Positions 52,775 through 61,330 of a stretch of 64,000 nt of DNA are shown here, one piece after another. The stretch's first letter is position 1, and each line of letters starts with the position of its first letter. The notes beneath the pieces were generated by a model. It made no database searches. It saw nothing but the letters and a program-made list of their open reading frames with translations, and had not been told where the DNA came from. The translations under genes and the position numbers were made by a program. Source of the stretch: GWE2-51-13 sp041736705 (lineage in GTDB: Bacteria > Bacillota_I > Bacilli_A > Erysipelotrichales > Erysipelotrichaceae). The stretch lies in contig JBGSTC010000017.1 in assembly GCA_041736705.1 (NCBI GenBank), forward strand, positions 97,083-161,082, in the 5' to 3' direction.

Positions 52775-54832
52775 TTACTTAACGTTGAAGTACATGATCG
52801 TATTCGCCACTGTGATCATGGTCATCAGGACGGCGTTCAATACCGCTGCGGTATAGACGTTACCGGTCTTCTTATAGAGGCGTTTGGCGAAGATGACCGC
52901 GACGATCAAGGTCGGGATCAAGGCGAACAACAGGATGCTATTGAGGGCTTGCGCAGGATAACCGGCGGTTCCGGTCGCGAAGACCGAGCCGTAATGGTAA
53001 GCCAAGTAGACGATCAATCCGCCGACCGTCATCAGGATACCGACGAGGTAACCTTTCCAACCATGCATATAGGTATTGTTGGAATTGAGGTTGATGGCGA
53101 CGCTGTTGATCAAATAGAACACGAAGAAGAACGGAACATAATTGAAGAGGGTTCTCAAATGGGTCAGGTCGAAGGTCTTCACAGCCCAACTCCACAGACG
53201 GAAGTCGGTGACCAACAACGCATCGACCAAGAAGAGAACGGCATACCCGACAAGGACCAATACGACCGCAAGCACGAGCGCCAAGAGGATGTTTTTCGGC
53301 GAAGCGCTGAGACCGTAGTCGCTGAGTTTGAATTCAGGGTTGCGGCTTCTGTCGAAGAAGTGGAAGACCGACATGACGATCAATCCGAAGAATCCGCTCA
53401 TCAATGCCCAATAAACGATTTGGTTGGTGGTGGGTTGGTTGAAGAATTTACCCAAGACAAACAAAGTCGCGGCGTTGGTGGTGAAATAACGCATGACGAA
53501 GGCGGTGAGGATCGTCAACCCGGCGGCGACGATTCGGGAGATGTTTTTCGCTTTGTCCTGGACCAGGGTCAACACCAACATGATGGCCCCGACACCCAGC
53601 ATGACTTCGGCGAAACGTTGAAGAAGCAGTAATCCCGGCGCGAGTTTATCCATCATGTCCGGGAAGAAGTAGGCGGGGAACGCGGCACTGATCAGGAGAA
53701 CGACCCAGAAAATGGCTTTTGAGGTAGCGCTCTTGGGTCCCGGGACGAGTTTTTCGCTCGGTTGGCTGAGGGATGCGAAGACCGGGGTCGCCAACAAGAT
53801 CGACGCCAACGGCATCAACATCGCAAAGAAGCCTAGCAAGGCGATGAATTCGAACATTTCCTTGAGCCACCAGATTTGACTGGAGGATCCCAAGGTCGAG
53901 ATATTCAATGATTTGTATCCGTCGAACGCTTCGGCATAGAAGTCGATGATGTTCGCGGTGGTTCCGGTGGAGAAGTGGTTCCACGGATGGATTTCATACG
54001 GGGTGTAGATGACACGACGCGCATTCCCGACTTTATAGAAGACGCCGGGTTCGGGGTTTGCTGGATTGCCTAAGAACGCTTTCCCTTCATCCTGTTTGAT
54101 GTAGTCTTTATAGATGACAGTTTGACCGATCGCGGATGCCGCGTTGTCGAAGAAGAATTCATCGAAGTGGGCGGCGATTTTCCCGGAAATACGCGGTCCG
54201 GCCATCGCCAAGGCGACTTCCGCCGTAACCCCTGCATAACCGGAAAGCGAGAAGTCCGAACCGACCGTCAGATCCGCATGGATTCTGCGGAATCCGCTGG
54301 TCGCGAACTGTATTTCATCGGCGACGACCGCCATCGACGAAGCGAATCCGCCCATCGAGTGACCGCTGACCGCGATGATCCCGTTGCCGTTACGATCTTT
54401 CAAGACATAGTCTTGATCGTACATGTACTTCGTCGCATCGTACATCGCCGTCGTCCAGAACGTAAAGAACGCACTGGCGGCTTCGAATTCGACTTTGGTG
54501 ACCGAATGTCCATGATCATACATATCCAAGGCTAGAACGACATACCCGCGACGCGACATTTCGATCGCCGGGGCATCCTGCATTTCAGCGGAATTCAGGT
54601 ACCCGTGGGTCGTGATGATCGTCGGACGAGGATCGTCCTTGCTTGCATCCTTGGGCATATACAGTAAGCCGGAGAGGGTCCCGCTGGGCGTATCGAAGCT
54701 GATACGTTTCACGGAAACCGTGTAGAACGAGGTATTCATGAGGTTTGCGAAGACACTTGCCAATAAAACCGTCGCTAAGAGAACTACGAACAATCGTTTC
54801 GGATCTTTAAGCATGGCTGTAAACTTTCTCAT
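52775..54832 (-). CDS. alpha/beta hydrolase fused to a polytopic membrane domain
   Basis: 685 residues. An N-terminal membrane helix (about 13-30) is followed by an external alpha/beta-hydrolase domain (about 45-300). That domain carries the nucleophile elbow GHSMGG (S159), the oxyanion segment TTHGYLNS and an aspartate-rich YDHGHS. Residues from about 335 to the end form about nine to ten membrane helices. This S9/esterase-like domain joined to a large membrane domain is uncommon. The substrate may be a lipid or exported compound. It has its own promoter with a possible CcpA site. The N-terminus sits on the cytoplasmic side with the enzyme outside, judged from the charge around helix one. 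Confidence 0.8.
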   Translation of the reverse strand: MRKFTAMLKDPKRLFVVLLATVLLASVFANLMNTSFYTVSVKRISFDTPSGTLSGLLYMPKDASKDDPRPTIITTHGYLNSAEMQDAPAIEMSRRGYVVLALDMYDHGHSVTKVEFEAASAFFTFWTTAMYDATKYMYDQDYVLKDRNGNGIIAVSGHSMGGFASSMAVVADEIQFATSGFRRIHADLTVGSDFSLSGYAGVTAEVALAMAGPRISGKIAAHFDEFFFDNAASAIGQTVIYKDYIKQDEGKAFLGNPANPEPGVFYKVGNARRVIYTPYEIHPWNHFSTGTTANIIDFYAEAFDGYKSLNISTLGSSSQIWWLKEMFEFIALLGFFAMLMPLASILLATPVFASLSQPSEKLVPGPKSATSKAIFWVVLLISAAFPAYFFPDMMDKLAPGLLLLQRFAEVMLGVGAIMLVLTLVQDKAKNISRIVAAGLTILTAFVMRYFTTNAATLFVLGKFFNQPTTNQIVYWALMSGFFGLIVMSVFHFFDRSRNPEFKLSDYGLSASPKNILLALVLAVVLVLVGYAVLFLVDALLVTDFRLWSWAVKTFDLTHLRTLFNYVPFFFVFYLINSVAINLNSNNTYMHGWKGYLVGILMTVGGLIVYLAYHYGSVFATGTAGYPAQALNSILLFALIPTLIVAVIFAKRLYKKTGNVYTAAVLNAVLMTMITVANTIMYFNVK

Positions 54833-54875
54833 TCAGTCCCTTCCTCCTTGAAGTCAAACCGTCACCGACAAAAAA

Positions 54876-54911
54876 AAGGCAAAAATCACGTATCCACATG
54901 ATTACTGCCTT
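54876..54911 (-). terminator. hairpin with T-run in the hydrolase leader
   Basis: On the minus strand AAGGCA-N3-ATCA pairs with TGAT-N3-TGCCTT, followed by eight Ts. It lies downstream of the hydrolase promoter and upstream of its start codon. It is either an attenuator or the terminator of the upstream SWIM gene. Confidence 0.6.
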
Positions 54912-54951
54912 GTTTCGATGTCTCTGAACAGTTTGATTAACTTGTAACTAC

Positions 54952-54980
54952 ATATTATCATAGCGCTTACATTAGTGCAA
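54952..54980 (-). promoter_or_regulatory. hydrolase promoter overlapping a cre-like site
   Basis: On the minus strand: TTGCAC (54975-54980), 17-bp spacer, TAATAT (54952-54957). The spacer region 54958-54972 matches the CcpA operator consensus WTGNAARCGNWWWCA except for one base near its end. Bound CcpA would block polymerase, suggesting glucose repression. Confidence 0.55.
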
Positions 54981-55051
54981 TAATCCACTAAAAAATTTAT
55001 ACAGTCCTGCGATTCTCCATTTCTGCAGTGCCGTATAATGCCGATTTACTA

Positions 55052-56737
55052 TTAAATCCTGATTTTGGATACTTCCTCCAACAATGCGCTTCGTCTACGG
55101 AAATTCTCCCGAATCCACAAAATCATCTCCTTACCTTCGTTCTTACCACCGATGCTAACCATCGTTCGAATCAAGTCACAACACTTGATGTAAAGTTCTC
55201 GTGTACTCGAGATTTTGATCTGCTCTTTAATGTAAGCCTCAAAAATTGTGATCATTTCATGATTGAATTCGGGGAGAACATGCTTGTAAACATCAGGAGC
55301 GAATCTTGGGTTTTGCCTTAAGAAATTTATGATCTTTTCCTTCTCTTGTTCCCTTATCAATAGATTGAGAAATACCCAAGAGCCGTATCGATTTTCTGAT
55401 TCAATCTTCGCTAACAATTTGGGATAGACTTCACGCCATTGTTCTTCTTCATATTTGGCTTTCAGCTTATCGTAATACACTTCATTCCCACGTAAAATTA
55501 ACTCGATGGCTAGGTCATGTAGTTTTGGTAGATCGTTAATCTCTTCATAGACATCATATCGTATTTTCTTCCAACGAACATCGCTCTGTGATTTCTCTTT
55601 ACTAATCCTTTCTCCTCCTTGGCAAAGCGCAATGGCTGATTCATAATCCGAGGTCGACATCGCCTGTTGAATCGCTAGTTCCCGGAATATCGGAAGATCA
55701 AGGTGGATAGACATGAATCTCTCTGCCGAGGTTTCACCTGTTATTTTCTTGATGTATTGGTATTGACAGAATCGAAGCGTTTCCAGAAACAAAAACTCAA
55801 GTTCTTCTTCTTGAAGTTCGCAAATAAAGTCCTCGACTAGATTATCCATCACTTCTTTTTGATATGGATGACGCATTGCCTCGATTGCCAACTCGATGAA
55901 GTGAATGACGCTTTGATATTCTCTAATCTGTATGAACTTCTCGATCCACTGAAGGATCATATCATACACATTGGCTCTTTCTTCATCGCTGAGCTTGGGA
56001 TGGCTAAAACATACCTTTAAATCCTCTGATGTTTCTAGGTATTTCGAACTGAGCACTCGATCATTGAACATTCCGTATAAGGATATCGATCGGTTCATCT
56101 CTCGATAGATTTCAAGCAAAATCTTTATCGATAGCATCACCCTGCCTTCATCTAGAAACTCATGTGCTTTACTTAGGGCTTCATCAACACCGTCACAATA
56201 GATTTCCTCGGAATCGTCAGTTGTATAACCATAGGTGTCCACAAACTCTTCGAGACTCTCTCGAACCATCTTGCTTGTTTGACGCAGCAAATCCTCGTCT
56301 CTTAAGTTCCCGAATTTCACGATGATTCTTCGTTTCAATTTCTCGTCGTTCTTTGCGATCTCACTTAGCAATGTAATCGCCTCTTCTTTACTCATGCTTC
56401 TGAAAATATCATCGAGGTTTCGATGCGTCGATCCACAGACTTGATCCAATTCCTGCTCATCTTTCTTGGATAGATATTCATCGATCGCCAAAAAAGCAGC
56501 TACTTCGTGCTTGCAAAATTCACCTTGGTCATAGGGACAGTTGCAGTAGCTTTCCTCAACTTCTTGATTCTCATCCAGCGTCACTTCGACAACATAATCT
56601 TTCGATCCCTCGACGAGACATTCAAATCGATTCGATTCAGACTCTCTTACAGAAACGACTCTACCTTCCTCATAATAGTCCATTCCTCTTGCCATAATCC
56701 TGGCATCGATCCATTCTCCAATATCACGAAGTCTCAT
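55052..56737 (-). CDS. SWIM zinc-finger protein
   Basis: 561 residues from the ATG at 56737, chosen because GAGG lies eight bases upstream; an earlier ATG at 56755 has no site. A SWIM zinc finger is visible as CNC then FCKHE (C65, C67, C75, H77), a motif for DNA or protein binding in helicases and recombination factors. The remaining about 480 residues are helical-repeat-like and unrecognised, with no helicase motifs. Strongly AT-rich. Its 5' end overlaps the RQC-domain gene, so the pair is one unit. Similar SWIM/RQC gene neighbours occur in Firmicutes, to my knowledge without known function. Confidence 0.8.
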   Translation of the reverse strand: MRLRDIGEWIDARIMARGMDYYEEGRVVSVRESESNRFECLVEGSKDYVVEVTLDENQEVEESYCNCPYDQGEFCKHEVAAFLAIDEYLSKKDEQELDQVCGSTHRNLDDIFRSMSKEEAITLLSEIAKNDEKLKRRIIVKFGNLRDEDLLRQTSKMVRESLEEFVDTYGYTTDDSEEIYCDGVDEALSKAHEFLDEGRVMLSIKILLEIYREMNRSISLYGMFNDRVLSSKYLETSEDLKVCFSHPKLSDEERANVYDMILQWIEKFIQIREYQSVIHFIELAIEAMRHPYQKEVMDNLVEDFICELQEEELEFLFLETLRFCQYQYIKKITGETSAERFMSIHLDLPIFRELAIQQAMSTSDYESAIALCQGGERISKEKSQSDVRWKKIRYDVYEEINDLPKLHDLAIELILRGNEVYYDKLKAKYEEEQWREVYPKLLAKIESENRYGSWVFLNLLIREQEKEKIINFLRQNPRFAPDVYKHVLPEFNHEMITIFEAYIKEQIKISSTRELYIKCCDLIRTMVSIGGKNEGKEMILWIRENFRRRSALLEEVSKIRI

Positions 56738-57317
56738 CGCTCTTGCCTCTTTCATTAATTATTTCCAATGTCACTCCAATTTCATCGCGAACATTTCTAT
56801 ACTCAATCACTTTCCATGCCTCAAGAAACGAACTGAAAGAAGCATCCGCTTCTCTCCTCAACTTATCATTCAACGCCAGGATCATGCCTCGATTCCGATC
56901 CTTTAGTTTTTCACAGTACGTTATTTCATTCCTTTGAACACATTCACTGATTGTTTTATAGAGTTCATTTACCATTGTTTCTCGCTCTATTTCCCATCCT
57001 GATTCTGTAAATGAAAAAACGGGTAACTTACCCCGATATTCCAGTTTAAGGTACCCTAAATAGATTGTCTTATCGACACGATGCATAATCTCTTCGATGG
57101 TCAGATTGTGAAAAACGCCAAAAACAGGAGATAGATTCAGCTTGTGATCAAAAATGACTTTCGAATTGGAACCTTTTAAGAGTTTACATAGTAAACTTCT
57201 TCCTCCAACACCGATCATCTCATCCGCACCGCGTAGAATCCAGATGATTTCTTGCATCGGCAATGACTCGACGCTTTCTGCGTTCAAGTGATACGGAATG
57301 CGTTTTCTCTTGTCCAT
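56724..57317 (-). CDS. stand-alone RQC-type winged-helix protein (RQC-minor-like)
   Basis: 197 residues. The N-terminal half resembles the RQC winged-helix domain of RecQ helicases. GADEMIGVGGRSLLCKLLKGS parallels the RecQ G-x-G-G-x-x-x-x-x-x-L-x-G-S helix, followed by SPVFGVFH and IYLGYLKLEY (written in parts). No ATPase or HRDC domain is present, so it is not a truncated RecQ. The C-terminal half is helical and charged. AT-rich and overlapping the SWIM gene. It likely binds duplex or structured DNA; the process is unknown. The ATG is preceded by GAGGTG. Confidence 0.7.
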   Translation of the reverse strand: MDKRKRIPYHLNAESVESLPMQEIIWILRGADEMIGVGGRSLLCKLLKGSNSKVIFDHKLNLSPVFGVFHNLTIEEIMHRVDKTIYLGYLKLEYRGKLPVFSFTESGWEIERETMVNELYKTISECVQRNEITYCEKLKDRNRGMILALNDKLRREADASFSSFLEAWKVIEYRNVRDEIGVTLEIINERGKSDETS

Positions 57318-57351
57318 TTTTCACCTCGACACCCTAAGCATAGCAGATTCT

Positions 57352-58386
57352 TTATTGAAGATCGAGTTTCAGATCCCCGTCCTTGATTTTCCCGCGTTTA
57401 CGCAGGAAATAGGCGATGAACAACGTAAGGATCGCGGGAAGGATGAAGTGAAGCAGCGCGACCGCGAAGAAGACGGAGGGGGTGAAACCCATCGTCTGTA
57501 AGGTCGTGATCGGCCCGACCAATCCGCTGGTCCCCATGCCCGCCCCGGCGGCGATGTTATCCATCTTGAACACCAAGGTGGCAAGCGGTCCGGTGATGGC
57601 GGAGGCGAGGGTCGGCGGGATCAACACCCATCCGTTTTTGAGTATGTTCGGGATCTGCAGCATGCTTGTGCCCAAGCCTTGCGCGAAGAGTCCGCTGACT
57701 TTGTTTTCTTTATAGCTCATCACGGCGAATCCGACCATTTGTGCGGCGCAACCTACGGTGGCGGCACCTGCGGCGATTCCGGAAAGGTTCAGCATGATCG
57801 CTAAGGCCGCGGATGAAATCGGCGCGGTCAGGACCAGACCCATGACCACCGAGACGATGATGCCCATGAAGAAGGGTTGGTATTCGGTCGCGGTCACGAT
57901 GATTTGACCCAGGAAGGTCATCAGTTGGCCGATGAGCGGGGAGACGGAGAGCGAAATGAGGTAACCGACGGTCAAGGTGACAAGCGGTGTGACGATGATG
58001 TCCAGTTTGGTTTCCTTGGAGACGGCTTTACCGAATTCACAGGCCACCAACGCGGCGATGAACGCCCCGGCCGGACCGCCGGATGTCGCACCCATCGCCC
58101 CTGTGACGACGGAAGCAAACAGAACCAAGGGTGGCGCCTGCAGACGATGTGCGACCGCGACCCCGATGGCCGCGCCCATATACGTCATCGCAAACGTACC
58201 GAGTGTAATCAGATGGGTGGAGATCGGGTTCTCACCGAACCACAATCCGGACTGTTGACCGGCGGTTTTCAAAATCAAGCCGACGATCAGGGAAGAAAAC
58301 AAGCCCAACGCCATGGCGGACATCGCTTCGATGCCATACTTCTGGGAACTGATGACAATGTTCTTCCTCTTCAAAAATGCCTGCAT
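57352..58386 (-). CDS. PTS system IIC-like membrane protein (PTS_EIIC_2)
   Basis: 344 residues with about nine to ten membrane helices and glycine-rich segments (GAMGATSGGPAGAFIAALVACEFG, in parts; ALGTSMLQIPNIL type). The pattern, including LTAPISSAALAIMLNL, fits the PTS_EIIC_2 family. It lacks fused IIA/IIB domains, and no PTS EIIA/B gene is near, so transport substrate and even PTS dependence are uncertain. Its own promoter lies at 58456-58484. A AAGGAGGAAA site sits before the ATG. Confidence 0.78.
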   Translation of the reverse strand: MQAFLKRKNIVISSQKYGIEAMSAMALGLFSSLIVGLILKTAGQQSGLWFGENPISTHLITLGTFAMTYMGAAIGVAVAHRLQAPPLVLFASVVTGAMGATSGGPAGAFIAALVACEFGKAVSKETKLDIIVTPLVTLTVGYLISLSVSPLIGQLMTFLGQIIVTATEYQPFFMGIIVSVVMGLVLTAPISSAALAIMLNLSGIAAGAATVGCAAQMVGFAVMSYKENKVSGLFAQGLGTSMLQIPNILKNGWVLIPPTLASAITGPLATLVFKMDNIAAGAGMGTSGLVGPITTLQTMGFTPSVFFAVALLHFILPAILTLFIAYFLRKRGKIKDGDLKLDLQ

Positions 58387-58455
58387 TTTCCTCCTTGGTA
58401 CCTACGGGCTATCCCCGCTTGTACGACCCTACGCTTCTTTGGTAGGAATGGTCCT

Positions 58456-58484
58456 ATTATGGCATGAACATCTTGTGAAAACAA
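58456..58484 (-). promoter_or_regulatory. promoter of the PTS-IIC-like gene
   Basis: On the minus strand: TTGTTT (58479-58484), 17-bp spacer, CATAAT (58456-58461). It leaves a leader of about 60 nt with several G/C-rich self-complementary segments. Confidence 0.5.
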
Positions 58485-58535
58485 TACACAAAGGATCGGG
58501 TTTTCGTTGATTCTTGGCTACATTTCGTGGTTCTG

Positions 58536-58565
58536 ATGGACAGTCCATGTTTGTCATAATATAAT
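58536..58565 (+). promoter_or_regulatory. promoter with palindromic operator for the SIS/MFS/GntR operon
   Basis: TGGACA (58537-58542), 17-bp spacer, perfect TATAAT (58560-58565). A perfect palindrome ATGGAC-A-GTCCAT (58536-58548) covers the -35, a likely repressor site. The two GntR regulators encoded at the end of the operon are candidates to bind it. Confidence 0.6.
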
Positions 58566-58598
58566 GATGTTATAAGTCGTTCCCTTGGAGGAAACCCG

Positions 58599-59336
58599 AT
58601 GACCAACCTGAACCCCGTATTCTTGGATTATGCCGCGCAGATCCAAACCTTGTTTGAACGATTCAGCCTTACGCAGGCCGACGCCGTCGATCGTGCGAGC
58701 GATTTTATCGTAAACGCCTTTCTCAATCAAAAACGGTTTCTAGTCTTCGGCAGCGGCCATTCCCACATGATCGCCGAAGAATTCTATGCCCGTGCCGGAG
58801 GCTTGGCCTATGTCACCCCTGTCCTGCAGAACGAATTGACCTTGACCGACCATCCGATGAAATCCACGATGATCGAGCGGACCTTGGGGATGGCGAAAGT
58901 CTACTTCGACTTGTATCACTTCGAAGCCGGGGATGTCCTGTTGATGGCCAGCAACTCGGGTCGTAACGCCATGCCGGTCGAATTGGCGAAACTCGCCAAA
59001 GAAGCCGGACTCACCGTCATCGTCTTTACCAACCTTGCCCAATCGAGCCAGATCACATCGCGTCATCCTTCCGGAAAGAACCTGCATGAGTTCGCCGACC
59101 TCGTCATCGACAATTGCGGGGCCTGGGGGGATGCGGGATACGATATCGGGGAAGGCATCATGATGGGGTCGAGTTCCACGATCATCGGATCTTTCCTTGC
59201 CCAATCCCTGAGCATCCTGGTCGCGTCGAAGATCAAGAATCTGGGACTCGACGTCCCGGTATTCCGTAGTTCGAACCTGGACAACGCGGACGACTACAAC
59301 CTTGAACTGATGCGGAAATTCTGCCGTTTGTTTTAG
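58599..59336 (+). CDS. SIS domain sugar-phosphate protein (UPF0309 type)
   Basis: 245 residues of the SIS (sugar isomerase) fold. VFGSGHSHMIAEEFYARAGG and LMASNSGRNAMPVELA carry the phosphosugar-binding serines. The C-terminal SSSTIIGSFLAQSL helix is also typical. UPF0309-type proteins are near AgaS/MurQ in fold. It starts an operon with an MFS transporter and two GntR/UTRA regulators, pointing to amino sugar or phosphosugar handling. The reaction is not known. A TTGGAGG site precedes the ATG. Confidence 0.85.
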   Translation: MTNLNPVFLDYAAQIQTLFERFSLTQADAVDRASDFIVNAFLNQKRFLVFGSGHSHMIAEEFYARAGGLAYVTPVLQNELTLTDHPMKSTMIERTLGMAKVYFDLYHFEAGDVLLMASNSGRNAMPVELAKLAKEAGLTVIVFTNLAQSSQITSRHPSGKNLHEFADLVIDNCGAWGDAGYDIGEGIMMGSSSTIIGSFLAQSLSILVASKIKNLGLDVPVFRSSNLDNADDYNLELMRKFCRLF

Positions 59337-59339
59337 TCC

Positions 59340-60494
59340 ATGAATCAAGAACGTCGACCTTTTCTTTCTTTCCTCATCGTCTTCCTTCTTTTCTTCCTGT
59401 TCTCGTCCTTACCCAGCGGGATGATGACGCCGTTCTTGACTTCTTTGGGGTACACCGGTGCGCAGATCGGCACGCTGTTTTCATTGGGCGCGATCAGCGG
59501 CATCCTTTTCCAGTTCATCCTCGGCCGCCTTTGCGACCGTTATCGTCGGATCAAACCTTTCGCGATCGTTTCCCTTGGATTCGGTCTTTTTTCAATCGTC
59601 TTGTTCTATTCTTCCTCCACCGCCTCCCTGCTCGTCTATCTCAGCGGGATCGCGATGAGCGCGAGCTCCCGCTTGGTTTCCAGCTTGCTTGACTCTTGGG
59701 CGCTTGAATCGGGGGAATCGATCCGTCGCAACTACGGTGCGATCCACGCGTTCGGTGCGTTGGGCTTTTCGATCGGATTGGGCGTGCTGGTCGTGTTTGT
59801 GGAGAGATACGGATTCATCGCTATCCTGCCGGTATGTTTCATCCTGGGAAGCGCGTTGACTGTGATGTTGGTGAGGCTTCCGGATGTGAAACGACCGGTG
59901 GAAGAAGCCCGTGAGAAACCGAATCTGAAATCCTTGTTTCGTAAAAGCTATGTGACATGGCTGGTGGTTTTCTTCTTCGTGTTCTTCGTGGTAGGCGTGG
60001 AAGACATGACGATCACCTTGAAGATGCTTTCGCTAGGCGCGAAGCCGGGGCAAGTCGCCCTGTATTATAGTCTGCAGGCGGCGTTTGAACTTCCCTTGTT
60101 TTTCCTTGGCGGACGGCTTGTCCGCCGATTCACCGCAAAGAACATCCTTGTTGTCTCGATCGTCGCCTTGGCGCTGAAAATGGCGTACTTCGCCGCTTCC
60201 TCATCGATCAGCATGATGCTTGCGGGCACCCTCATCCAAGTCTTCACGTTCCCTTTGATCATGGTATGCAGTAAGCAAATCATCTACGCCGTGAGTGACG
60301 ACCGGCAGAAAATCTCGGGGCAGATGTGGGGCGTCGCGATCTACGGGAACCTCTCGGGGGTCCTTGCGCCTGCGATCGTCGGACAACTCGCACGCCAGAT
60401 CACGATCACGGGAAGTCTTTACGCCTTGGGGGCAAGTTTGCTTGTACCGCTCTTTCTGATTGCTCTTCAAAAGGAAACAATCTCCACCCTCTAG
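59340..60494 (+). CDS. MFS transporter
   Basis: 384 residues with twelve predicted membrane helices in two halves. GRLCDRYRRIKPF after helix 2 is the MFS signature loop (G-x-L-x-D-R-x-x-R-R). It starts three bases after the SIS gene stop, with no separate ribosome-binding site, so coupling is likely. The MFS_1-like/nucleoside-sugar symporter group fits the SIS neighbour. Substrate unknown. Confidence 0.85.
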   Translation: MNQERRPFLSFLIVFLLFFLFSSLPSGMMTPFLTSLGYTGAQIGTLFSLGAISGILFQFILGRLCDRYRRIKPFAIVSLGFGLFSIVLFYSSSTASLLVYLSGIAMSASSRLVSSLLDSWALESGESIRRNYGAIHAFGALGFSIGLGVLVVFVERYGFIAILPVCFILGSALTVMLVRLPDVKRPVEEAREKPNLKSLFRKSYVTWLVVFFFVFFVVGVEDMTITLKMLSLGAKPGQVALYYSLQAAFELPLFFLGGRLVRRFTAKNILVVSIVALALKMAYFAASSSISMMLAGTLIQVFTFPLIMVCSKQIIYAVSDDRQKISGQMWGVAIYGNLSGVLAPAIVGQLARQITITGSLYALGASLLVPLFLIALQKETISTL

Positions 60495-60527
60495 CACACA
60501 ACAATACCCTTTCTTTGTCTTTAGGTG

Positions 60528-60552
60528 ATGATACATTATGATATACTATCAT
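60528..60552. promoter_or_regulatory. inverted repeat upstream of the first GntR gene
   Basis: ATGATA (60528-60533) and TATCAT (60547-60552) flank a TATACT -10 candidate (60542-60547), about 25 bp before the GntR start. It is a candidate autoregulatory site. The -35 is weak. Confidence 0.35.
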
Positions 60553-60576
60553 TAGATTGAATAAGGGGGTCGTATC

Positions 60577-61326
60577 ATGCGTTATATTTCGATCAATAAG
60601 TTTTCCAGCATCCCGCTGTACATCCAGCTTCGCGACAGCATCCGTTCGGCGATCGACGACGGCACATTGAAAAATCGCGAGAAGCTTCCGACGGAAGATG
60701 AATTATGCAGCACCTACCACATTAGCCGACCGGTGGTCCGGCAGGCGTATTCGGATCTTTTAGCACAGGGATGCATCGTCCGCATGAAGGGGAAAGGGAC
60801 GTTTGTGACCAAGCAGGAAATGCGCCGCAACCTGACCAGCGAACTGTATAATTTCACCGGCGAGATGGAACGCCATGGCAAAACGCCGCATACGAAAGTG
60901 TTGGTCGTGGAAGTCATCCACAACGAAGCACATGTTTTCCCTTATCTTGAATTGAAAGATGGCGATTCATGCCTGCATTTCAAACGATTGAGATATGCGG
61001 ATAGCATCGCCATTTACCTTGAAGATTCATACATCGATCTCAAACAATTCCCGGGCTTGGAGAAGTATGACTTCGCCACCAATTCATTATTCAAGGTGTT
61101 TGAATACAAATACCATCGTCCGGTCTATAAGACCTACAACGTATACAACGCGCAGTTAGTCAGCGATGCGGACGCGGTGTTGTTGGATGTGGAAAAGCGG
61201 TCGGCCGTCCATCGCGTCCAATCCTTTACCTACGATACAAGCAATCGCTTGATGGAATATTCGATCGCTTCGTTCCCGGGTGAGCGCAATCAGTACGATG
61301 TGGTCGTACGTCGGGAAAGGGTGTGA
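60577..61326 (+). CDS. GntR-family regulator with UTRA domain (first copy)
   Basis: 249 residues. N-terminal GntR winged helix (PLYIQLRDSIRSAI, KLPTEDELCSTYHISRPVVRQ, GKGTFV) and a C-terminal UTRA effector domain (residues about 90-245). UTRA regulators of the NagR/YvoA/DasR group bind sugar phosphates such as glucosamine 6-phosphate. It is about as long as, and clearly paralogous to, the next gene, four bases downstream. A GGGGG site precedes the ATG. Confidence 0.9.
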   Translation: MRYISINKFSSIPLYIQLRDSIRSAIDDGTLKNREKLPTEDELCSTYHISRPVVRQAYSDLLAQGCIVRMKGKGTFVTKQEMRRNLTSELYNFTGEMERHGKTPHTKVLVVEVIHNEAHVFPYLELKDGDSCLHFKRLRYADSIAIYLEDSYIDLKQFPGLEKYDFATNSLFKVFEYKYHRPVYKTYNVYNAQLVSDADAVLLDVEKRSAVHRVQSFTYDTSNRLMEYSIASFPGERNQYDVVVRRERV

Positions 61327-61330
61327 TCCC

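Noticed and set aside
57318..57351. Promoter of the RQC/SWIM pair
   Set aside because: Only a TATGCT-like -10 is visible and no -35. The pair could be read through from the PTS-IIC-like gene, whose end has no clear terminator.
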